Source: Trachythela sp. YZ-2020 (Eukaryota; Cnidaria; Anthozoa; Malacalcyonacea; Clavulariidae). From it: a DNA stretch of 64,000 nucleotides. A model generated the notes under the pieces. The model ran no database searches and had not been told where the DNA came from. It was given only the letters and a program-made list of their open reading frames with translations. The stretch is from positions 1 to 64,000 of the forward strand of contig JADLSH010000114.1 in the NCBI GenBank assembly GCA_016169945.1. The letters run 5' to 3'. Position numbers and translations under genes: made by a program. Position 1 is the first letter of the stretch; each line of letters opens with the position of its first letter. This document shows, in pieces, positions 56,066 through 64,000 of this stretch.

Positions 56066-57184
56066 GCAGGATAGAATCGTAGCAAAACCTGTACCTGGTG
56101 ATGATAATGGAGTTGATTTGGCGGCATGGCTTCGTCTGTCTGCAGTAAGGATCAGACGTTGATCTGTGCAAGGGAGTGACTGTAGAAATGTCAAATTTTG
56201 CGAATGCTTTGACGGCATGTTGCCATCGATCTTGAAGGGAAAGCTGCGTTTGGCGGTAACTGACTCCAGTAATAGGATAACACATACACAAATTGTGTGA
56301 AAATGGTTCAATAATAATAGGTCTCGGACGACCACAACAAATCGACCACTCGATATTAGAAATTCCAGAGCATACGCTGAATTTTTTTAAAGATCATTCA
56401 ACAGGGACAACGGAGCATATTTTAATTGCATCGGGGGTCTGAAAATCTCTAAGGGTACAGTGGCACTAGAACCGAAAGGCATGAGACCTTTAGGGGGGTA
56501 TGGGGCATGCTCCCCCAGAAAATGTAGAAATCTACAATCTCTAAAATGCCATCTTGTGCACTTTGTGGGAAGATTTAAGAACATTGTCACAAGACTTCTT
56601 TGCAAATATTTGGTCGAACAGAAAGCAGCTGACTACCGATCGTACCTTATCTAGCCGTCTGATCCAGATATCAAACAAGTAACATCTGATGGTCAACAAA
56701 TTACAAAAGCCCTTTCTAGTTAGCTAAGCTGGCATATATATAATAATATTTCCTTTAATTTCACTTCTTTGTGCATGGTTGTGAAAATTATAGTATGTTT
56801 CTACTAGAAATCACAATTGGAATAACAAATTATTGGGGGGGGAGGGGGGGGGGCTAAAGAAATCAGCTACCCCTGCTGCGCGGTCCCTGTTCAACCACGC
56901 GCGCCATTTGAAGCAGAGGTTTCATTCGGGCAAGGCAAGGTTACAGTAACTACAAGAAACAATTAGCATTCAATTAGTTGGGTTTTCGTACATGCGCGTG
57001 CGCACAGCATACATTGTTATCGTCCAAGTAAGAAATGTAAGAAGTGTATTGCACCTATCAATGTTAAGGCTCATGGGAAGAGGTCGGGAGTATGTGGGGA
57101 ATTTGAATTTTCCAGCAATTTTAACTTTTTTATCAAACACTACAACAACTAGAGCATCTAGATACGTATACGCTTTGCGTACCT
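56066..57184. other. No gene recognised
   Basis: Contains a repeat-like block at 56400-56620 (ggtatggggcatgctccccc) and G-runs at 56833-56855. No exon supported. Confidence 0.35.
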
Positions 57185-57350
57185 ATTTTTTTTCGTGAAG
57201 AGGTTGAACAAAACAGCTAGGTATTTTAGTGCTGCGATCACTGATATTTAGATCAGTGGCTGCAGTATTTTAGTGAGTACATCGGTGGGGGGAAGGTGGT
57301 GCGGCGATATGGTACATTTTTTCCATTTTGGTAATTTTTTGTCACCTGAT
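57185..57350 (+). repeat. Direct repeat, copy 2
   Basis: Second copy of 55527-55676, with a 25 base insertion (gatcactgatatttagatca palindrome) after tgctgc and a shorter G-rich run. Confidence 0.8.
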
Positions 57351-58102
57351 ATGGGTTTGGTGGAAAACTCGGACTGCGAACTGCGGACTCTTTATTTACA
57401 CAAAATATTTTGCGGTTGGGATGCGAGAGCAATATTGTCGCACTACTGCGCATGCCCATCTCGACGTTTATGAAAAATACGATATTATATTATATAATAC
57501 ACACAGTAAACAACGCTTATAAAAGCACAGCACTCTTATACAAGTTTATAAAAGGACAGAAAAAATAATTCACGAGTCATGACAAGAAACTGCTAGAATT
57601 ATTAAATGTTGATTAGTTAAAGTACTGAAGTCCAGCTCCAGACAAGTAATCTGGGATGCAAACGCATCCTATTTCAAACGATCTGAATGAAACAAGAAGT
57701 GGCTGCACCGCAGGCTTCGTGACAAAAGCTAGCATTTGCCATCGAGTAGGGGCGAAGTCCTGAAATTTCACGTCGCGCGCCGGAGTATGGGACTAGAGTC
57801 GACTTCCTCAGAACTGGACAAAGTGATTTTTTATATAAAATATACCCTGACCACCACTGTAATCCTAACGCCGAACCATTAAAAATAATTTGCGAGTTAA
57901 AGAAAGTTGGAAAGTTTTTTGGAGTTGGAGAGCACTAACCACAACACTATCGGGGCAATTGAAAATAATCTCCAAACAAATCATTTATATTACTAAGTAT
58001 GAAGTCCCCTAGGATTTAGTTGCTTCCTTGCTGTCTCCATCTACCCAACTGACATTACAGAAATTCATTCCTTTAAGTATTTAATAAAAACAACAAATCT
58101 TA

Positions 58103-58153
58103 CCCCAAACATTACCCCTACCCTAACCTAACCTAAACCCCAACCCTAACCTG
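58103..58153. repeat. Telomere-like CCCTAA-type repeats
   Basis: taccctaacctaacctaaac and ccaaccctaacctg: imperfect CCCTAA/CCTAA units in the centre of the inner palindrome 57980-58300. May be an interstitial telomere remnant or a chance A/C-rich tract. Confidence 0.6.
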
Positions 58154-58599
58154 AAAATTAAAACGCCTAAATCCTTACAAATAATTAAACTGAAAACAGT
58201 ACATTTTAAAAAAATGATCAGTAATGTCAGTTTGGTAGATGGAAACAGCAAGGAAACAACTAAATCCTAGGGGACTTCATACTTAGTAATATAAGTGATT
58301 TGTAATTTGGAGATTATTCTCAATTGCCCCATAGTGTTGTGGTTAGTGCTCTCGCCTGCTATGCTGAAGATACGGGTTGGAGTCAGGTTATTTGACTTAG
58401 AAATAAACTTTCTTTAACTCGCAAATTAATTTTAATGGTTCGGCGTTAGGAATTATACAATGGTGGTCAGGGTATATTTTATATAAAAAAAACACTTTGT
58501 TCCATTCTTCGGAAGTCGACTCTAGTCCCATACTCCGGCGCACGATGTGAAATTTCAGGACTACGCCCCTACTCGATGGCAAAGGCATGTAGTAAAATA

Positions 58600-58863
58600 C
58601 GGACCACCGGAACACCGGAACACCACCGGAACACCGGAACACCACCGGAACACCACCGGAACACCGGAACACCACCGGAACACCGGAACACCACCGGAAC
58701 ACCGGAACACCACCGGAACACCACCGGAACACCGGAACACCGGAACACCACTGTAGTAAAATACGGACCACCGGAACACCGGAATACCACCGGAACACCG
58801 GAATACCACCGGAACACCGGAATACCACCGGAACACCGGAATACCACCGGAACACCGGAATAA
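58600..58863. repeat. CCGGAACAC(CA) minisatellite
   Basis: Units of 9 (ccggaacac) and 12 bases (ccggaacaccac) in two blocks (58600-58750, 58766-58863) separated by tgtagtaaaatacggacca; the second block has ccggaatac variants in a regular 21 base period. A short inverted block lies at 59476-59545. Long open frames in it are artefacts of the repeat. Confidence 0.95.
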
Positions 58864-58919
58864 TAACACCGAAAGTCTGAACACAACATTTGCATGTGTT
58901 TTCTTTTTGTTTTTGCAAA

Positions 58920-59242
58920 ATGGCTGAGGGCACAAGGTACGTGTGAAATGTGAATCCTTTTGAAATCATGCATTATTTATGACATCCTTATTACAATAGC
59001 TTATATAGCTTTTGATTTTAACAGGAGAAACCCGTTTGTTGTTATTTCGTCAGATGAAAACGAAAGGTACGGTAATTATCGTTGCTCGCACAACATAATT
59101 ATACATGATACATGAAATAGTTTCATATTTGAATAATATTTCATATTGCATGTCATTTCATATTTGAATATTAGATACGAACTTTTTTACAGTTCTAATG
59201 GAGAAAGTGACGAAGATATTGATATTGAAAATATTACGATGT
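58920..59242 (+). CDS. 5' end of a gene with tiny exons
   Basis: Exons 58920-58936 (MAEGT plus), 59025-59066 (42 nt) and 59193-59242, each with GT-AG ends; phases 2, 2 agree throughout. Joined start: M-A-E-G-T-R, RNPFVVISSDENE, SSNGESDEDIDIENI. A short acidic, Ser-rich N-terminus, as in some nuclear proteins. Exon 2 also occurs inverted at about 59315-59357 in the other palindrome arm. The following exon was not found. Could be host or transposon derived. Confidence 0.5.
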
Positions 59243-60186
59243 GTATGTACATTAAAATATGAAACTATTTCATGTATCATGTATAATTATGTTGTGCGAG
59301 CAACGATAATTACCGTACCTTTCGTTTTCATCTGACGAAATAACAACAAACGGGTTTCTCCTGTTAAAATCAAAAGCTATATAAGCTATTGTAATAAGGA
59401 TGTCATAAATAATGCATGATTTCAAAATTAAAAAGGATTCACATTTCACACGTTGCAAATGTTGTGTTCAGACTTCCGGTGTTATTATTCCGGTGTTCCG
59501 GAGGTATTCTGGTGTTCCGGTGGTGTTCCGGTGTTCCGGTGGTCCGTACTTTACTACATGCCGATGGCAAATGCTAGCTTTTGTCAGGAAGCCTGCGGTG
59601 CAGCCGCTTCATGTTTCAGATCGTTTGAAATAGGAAGCGTTTACAAGCCAGATTACTTGTTGGAGATGGCAGGGCTGCGCTTCTGTACTTTAACTAATCA
59701 ACATTTAATAATTCTAGCAGTTTCTTGTCATGACTCGTGAACTATTTTTTCTGTGCTTTTATAAACTTGTATAGTTGTATAAGAGTGCTGTGCTTTTATA
59801 AGCGTTGTTTACTGTGTGTATTACATAATATAATATCGTATTTTTCATAAACGTCGAGATGGGCATGCGCAGTAGTGCGACAATATTGCTCCCGCATCCC
59901 AACCGTAAAATATTTTCTGTAAATATTTTCTGTCCGCCGTCCACGTTTTCCACAAAACCCCTGACTGGGAATGCGTGCAGCCTCGTACCCAGGCGCAAAA
60001 GAGAGAAAAAAAAGCAATACTCCAGTGTTTTATATAGATCAGTGGTTATGCTGAGCGAGCGCGCGGGGGTGTTTGGGGAGGACGCGACGGGAATTAGTAG
60101 CGCCTGGCAGAAAATGTCCGATATCTGATGAATGTATGTCGATAAGTGAAGAGTCGAATATATCCGCGTAAATCAACCCGTTTTTT

Positions 60187-61098
60187 ATGCGTTTAAGCAT
60201 TTTCCTCGTTTATTTACTCATTCTTTATCCATCCATGGATAATATGGACCAAGAACTATCATCTGAAGGTAATTTTTTTACTTTATATTTTAGGCGAGAC
60301 TCTAGAAATACAACATGTCAACAAGCTGTTGCTGCATGTCTTTGCTGCTTAATTTTCTCTGCCTACCGCCACGGCGCCACACAATTTATCTATTAAGTGG
60401 ATATCTATAACTGTCGATTAATAAATACTTATCCTTATTTATATTTTACTCTGTATTGACGTATTTTAATACTCATAAAATGTAGTCTGTCCATTTGCTA
60501 TATAGTATATAAACCTTGATTATTAAATGAATGGTGCTTAGGCCGTCGGAATTAAGGCATCAGTTTACCGTCACTTAAACTTTCAAAAGTTGATGCGGAA
60601 ATTTTTCATTATTCATTTTTCATTATTTCATGGATGGTAGAAAAAAGCTAGCATGCGTTTACAACTATACAGTGACCATGCAATTCCTGCAAATTATATG
60701 CACAATCCATCAAATATCGCAACAAGAAATAGCCAATCTGAGACGACAAACCATTTTATTATTGCTCATGCACTGTAGACTCATTTCGAACGAATTCTGA
60801 AAGTATCTTTCATTGTGTATTATGATGTATTACATAAAATAGTTTTATCAAACACTTTAGCTTGAAAAAATTAGAAATAATGAAAAAATATCAAATAATG
60901 AAAATTTTGCGCGGGTGCCCAAGACCCACGCGGGCGGGTGACGGTAAACTGATACCTTAATTCCGACGGCCTTATTAATTGTTCAATTGTTTGTTTGTCG
61001 TTTATGACTTACTTTGCTAAAAAAACTTTCTTTTAACAGAATCAGTGAATTCAGATGATGAATTTAATGCATCATTTCAAAACCTTATGTTCAAGATG
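60187..61098 (+). CDS. Second short-exon gene start
   Basis: Exon 60187-60268 (or from ATG 60235, MDNMDQELSSE) ends in phase 1 at donor GTAATT; exon 61040-61098 starts after ttttaacag and reads in frame ESVNSDDEFNASFQNLMFKM to a donor GTAAAT. From ATG 60187 the protein would start with a signal-like hydrophobic run (MRLSIFLVYLLILYPS); from 60235 it would be acidic like the 58920 gene. The two starts give opposite locations. Upstream, 60045-60125 is an inverted copy of the region upstream of the 63134 gene. Confidence 0.4.
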
Positions 61099-61261
61099 GT
61101 AAATTAATAAATTATTATCTATATTTCTACTTTCATATCATTATGCTTCATAATTTTTATTCTTCACTTGCAACCAATCCCCAAAGACAATTGAATTTGG
61201 GACCAACATTGCTGCCATTCTATAGAAGATTATGAGATTCTTTTGTTGAAACGGGGACCAA

Positions 61262-61500
61262 CATGGTAACATGGAAAACACGGAGTCGGAGTTCCGGAGC
61301 CGGAGTGGCGGAGTCGGAGTGCCGGAGTCCAAATTCCGGAGTCTGACGTCATAATATTGGAAAACACGGAGTCTGACGTCATAATATTGGAAAACACGGA
61401 GTCTGACAAAAATATGGAAAAGACGGAGTATAAAAATTTGGAAAACACGGAGTCTGCCAAAAAATAGTGGAAACACGGATTCTGAGGTAATGTCAACGTG
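61262..61500 (+). repeat. Coding-like repeat with ENTESDVII units, arm 1
   Basis: Three to four 30 base units translate as ENTESDVIIL, preceded by a CGGAGT hexamer run. An inverted copy lies at 62060-62305. In each arm the frame is open only for about 60 residues. Confidence 0.75.
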
Positions 61501-62059
61501 AATTATGGAAATTAATGAATTAACGAATGTGTTTTTCATGGCGGCCACTTCACGCAGCACGTTTATTATTAACCAGGTCCAAATTAACTAGTTTACAGGT
61601 CCGTGGCATATTATCGGCGCGGGGACATTGACCCCCTGCATTCAGAATTCACTGAATTCAGGAAGATTAAAAAAATTAATATAAAAATACCTTTTTGGCA
61701 GAAATGGCATGCCAATGAATGAATGCCACTTGGCCTCGGTTTTTGGTGCCTTGGGCTCTTTGGGACTCTTTGATGTTTGGTCCCCGCGCGGAAGTAGGGA
61801 ACAATATCTGTAATCTTTTTTAGCCAGTTACAAAGGAGAAACTACTTCGATTTGCAAAAAAACTGTTGTTTTTTTCAAAAAATAATACAAAAATAGAGTT
61901 TACGTACGGACCGCGCAGTAAATAAGTTGTGGGGGACTGAAACTGACGTACGGACCGGACCGCGCAGTGATAGCGTGAAAGGGGACTGAAACTGACGTAC
62001 GGACCGCGTGAAGGACTGGGATTTAGGCTTCACTTTTTTCCGCCTGAATGATTGAATGT

Positions 62060-62305
62060 TATCGTTCCAGATATTAGAAATTTATGGAGTTCACTGACAT
62101 TACCTCAGAATCCGTGTTTCCACTATTTTTTGGCAGACTCCGTGTTTTCCAAATTTTCATACTCCGTCTTTTCCATATTTTTGGCAGACTCCGTGTTTTC
62201 CAATATTATGACATCAGACTCCGTGTTTTCCAATATTATGACGTCAGACTCCGGAATTTGGACTCCGGCACTCCGACTCCGGCACTCCGACTCACCAATG
62301 CCCAC
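62060..62305 (-). repeat. Coding-like repeat with ENTESDVII units, arm 2
   Basis: Reverse complement of 61262-61500, differing in a few bases and by a shorter hexamer run. The roughly 560 bp spacer between the arms holds reds such as actgacgtacggaccg at 61940-62010. Confidence 0.75.
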
Positions 62306-62596
62306 TAGTACTCAGACAGTCAACACATTTTGTCACAAGATCTGTAATATTAACAATCAATTGCAACCTGTATTCAATACAACTAATTCGAATTAAATAT
62401 ATTCCAGAATATACTGTGCACAAAAGCCTGTAAATATGTTGTAAAATAGGAAAATTATTTTATTAAAGCCAGACATTTATTGTTTAATATTTTAAACTGT
62501 ATGAAGTGATTAACAAACCACACAGTTTCCCTCTTGCAGTCACTGGACATGTCACTAATAAACTGTTGCCTCTGGCTTATAAAATAAAATTATCAA

Positions 62597-62631
62597 AACA
62601 ATACAATACAATACAATACAATACAATACAA
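62597..62631. repeat. (ATACA)n microsatellite
   Basis: Seven perfect units, non-coding. Confidence 0.95.
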
Positions 62632-62867
62632 CATGAGCAAGTGTTTCGTCAAATACAGTATCCAGACACTGACAGTGTCTGTTCTGTCAGAAAACAGACT
62701 GTCTTGGAGTTTGGACTGGCCATTTGTGCCAGAACAAGGCCAGCCACTGTGCTGGCACAAAATGGCCATGAAAGTTGTCAAAATCAATAAATCATATACT
62801 AAATAACTTACCCGCTTGATAAAGTAACATTCTGTCCGAAAGGATACTTCAGTCCCATCATTTTTGT

Positions 62868-63134
62868 TTATATACCAGCTGTGAAATTTTGCTTGTGAAC
62901 CATCACATACAAGCTCAACATCGCAAGGTTTATTTCCTCGGCACGCTCAGAACTTGAAAATTCGCTATTGTGTCTAACACGATAATGACGATCAATGCCG
63001 CTTTCGTAAAATAAGTCTCTTGTAGCAATGCAACCTTCTCTAGGACACAAGGTCATTCCCAAAATAACTGCTTTGTGGACAGGTCTTTCAATTTCTTGCA
63101 ACATTTCACAGATTTTCTCATTTACATTCGCCAT
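62868..63134 (-). CDS. First exon, C2H2-like finger protein
   Basis: ATG at 63134 (MANVNEKICEMLQEIERPVH), followed by TLCPREGC and IDRHYRVRH: a C-x4-C-x14-H-x4-H spacing, near that of a C2H2 finger but with a long loop. The frame stays open to 62868; a donor GTATAT at 62875 suggests splicing after residue 86. The upstream region has a GC-rich block (gcacccccgcgcgctcgctc) as a likely promoter. Probable nucleic-acid-binding protein; family not recognised. Confidence 0.5.
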   Translation of the reverse strand: MANVNEKICEMLQEIERPVHKAVILGMTLCPREGCIATRDLFYESGIDRHYRVRHNSEFSSSERAEEINLAMLSLYVMVHKQNFTAGI

Positions 63135-63228
63135 GAAATATTCATGTCGGCCATGTTACTGTCAATTTCTGCCAGGCTCGATTTTCTTCGCGTCCTCCCC
63201 AAGCACCCCCGCGCGCTCGCTCAACAAC

Positions 63229-63470
63229 ATGGACCGGTTGTTCAAAAGCCGGTTAACGCTAACCCCGGGTTAAATTTTAATCTGCTGTTCTGGTTTGTAT
63301 ACTTCTACATGTTTGTTTATTTCAAAACTTTGTAAACAAAAACTTCTATCGCCCAGTACAAGGTTGATAGAAAAAGGTATTCATGTTAATATAACCGATG
63401 CCGGGAAACTTGTATGAAAGTTACCACTAACCCAGGGTTAAGTTAACCGGCTTTTGAACAACCGGCCCCT
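63229..63470. mobile_element. MITE with GGCCGGTTGTTCAAAAGCCG-like ends
   Basis: Left gaccggttgttcaaaagccg, right end its reverse (cggcttttgaacaaccggcc), with gttaacgctaacccsgggtt in both arms. A second, different end of the same style starts at 63471 (gggccggttgttcgtaagg). Confidence 0.8.
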
Positions 63471-64000
63471 GGGGCCGGTTGTTCGTAAGGCGTTTAAGTC
63501 CTTAACCACCGTTTAACTCGCTATCCACCGTATAAAATTTAAATGCTTGAAAAATAAGTCTCTATCCGGCGGTTAAATTCGAAGTTCAGACAAGAAGAAC
63601 AATGAATGTTTCGCATGAAAGAGGGGTCAGATTGTAATAAAAATGCAAAATCCCTGTTGGGGAGTCCCTTTTCTATATCGAATAAACATAAAAACTCACT
63701 TTTGACTTCTCTTGAGTCCTCATGGTCTTAAAATTCACGGATCGAAGGTAACTATAGCAATGCAATGTCTTTGTTGTAATGTATTTTATTTCCGTGCCGG
63801 TGTCAGTCGGTTACGAGTTTAGCCGTATTCTGGCTTTTTTCTCCTTTCCTTTTGAAAATAAGCAGTACGTAAAATTCCAACTTTTAGTTATTAAAACAAA
63901 CAACGAACTAGTGTATATAAAAGACACAACTTTGCCTTTGGAAAGCCAAACAAGTATACAAAAATAAACAGACAACGCGACGCCGAAAGACGAAAAATCT
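63471..64000. other. No gene recognised at right edge
   Basis: AT-rich; a short plus-strand open frame 63779-63967 has no family match. Confidence 0.35.

Larger units (their letters stand above)
57405..59925. repeat. Nested inverted duplication centred near 59190
   Basis: Outer arms 57405-57745 and 59560-59925 (shared aagcgttgtttactgtgtgt reversed, aagctagcatttgcc); inner arms 58868-59130 and 59255-59500. The left arm alone holds an extra palindrome: 57755-57910 against 58400-58575, and within it 57980-58070 against 58215-58300 (cctaggggacttcatactta). So palindromes are stacked within palindromes. Confidence 0.85.

Noticed and set aside
58397..58973. Open frames up to 190 aa in the CCGGAACAC region
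   Set aside because: All six frames are open because the repeat has no stop codons; the predicted proteins are simple repeats.
1..64000. CRISPR arrays, operons or bacterial origin
   Set aside because: GT-AG introns, SINE, LINE and Penelope elements show a metazoan genome; no spaced direct repeats of CRISPR type.

Overview
The window is AT-rich animal DNA: split genes with GT-AG introns, much intergenic space, and dense layers of broken mobile elements. The mix (Penelope-like elements with GIY-YIG endonuclease and hammerhead ribozymes, CR1-like LINE ends, ZAD-like finger ORFs, a PAN plus F5/8C secreted protein) fits a cnidarian, most likely an anthozoan. That placement is inference from gene content; there is no marker gene.

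Region by region. 1-9.5 kb: a minus-strand secreted-protein gene (signal peptide exon, PAN-like exon, and a discoidin exon at the left edge) whose roughly 8.7 kb of intron is filled by two Penelope families in inverted and chimeric arrangements, with four good or fair hammerhead ribozymes and one degraded or weaker motif, plus two LINE 3' ends. 10-15 kb: a Harbinger-type MITE and the 5' part of a decayed Ty3/Gypsy element (LTR, Gag, protease). 17.2-19 kb: a TIR element with target-site repeats carrying a ZAD-like finger ORF. 19.5-21.2 kb: three foldback MITEs.

21,326-37,414 is the most striking object: a 16.1 kb element with about 300 bp terminal inverted repeats and a perfect 7 bp direct repeat (AGCTAAC) on both sides. 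On the minus strand it holds a multi-exon P-element/THAP9-type transposase (phases agree across four consecutive exons). On the plus strand it holds the C-terminal part of a PIF1-family helicase and, just downstream, a second intron-containing gene of unknown family. It has decayed (frameshifts, stops, a catalytic Asp replaced by Val) and carries a nested 4.3 kb element with subterminal repeat arrays and its own two-exon gene.

37.5-50 kb: a host region with two tandem two-exon genes for a small secreted six-cysteine protein (125 aa), inside a 3-4 kb segmental duplication, and a third, inverted relative with the same cysteine spacing and the same phase-0 intron position. One copy has a hAT MITE in its intron whose empty site is kept in the other copy. 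A tRNA-derived SINE lies between.

51.5-64 kb: another Penelope endonuclease fragment next to a (TTAG)n tract, a BEL/Pao integrase C-terminus, a second TIR element with a ZAD-like ORF, a set of nested inverted duplications with a CCGGAACAC minisatellite and telomere-like repeats, two predicted genes beginning with tiny in-phase exons, and a minus-strand C2H2-like first exon. Few intact host genes are present; most coding sequence is transposon-derived.
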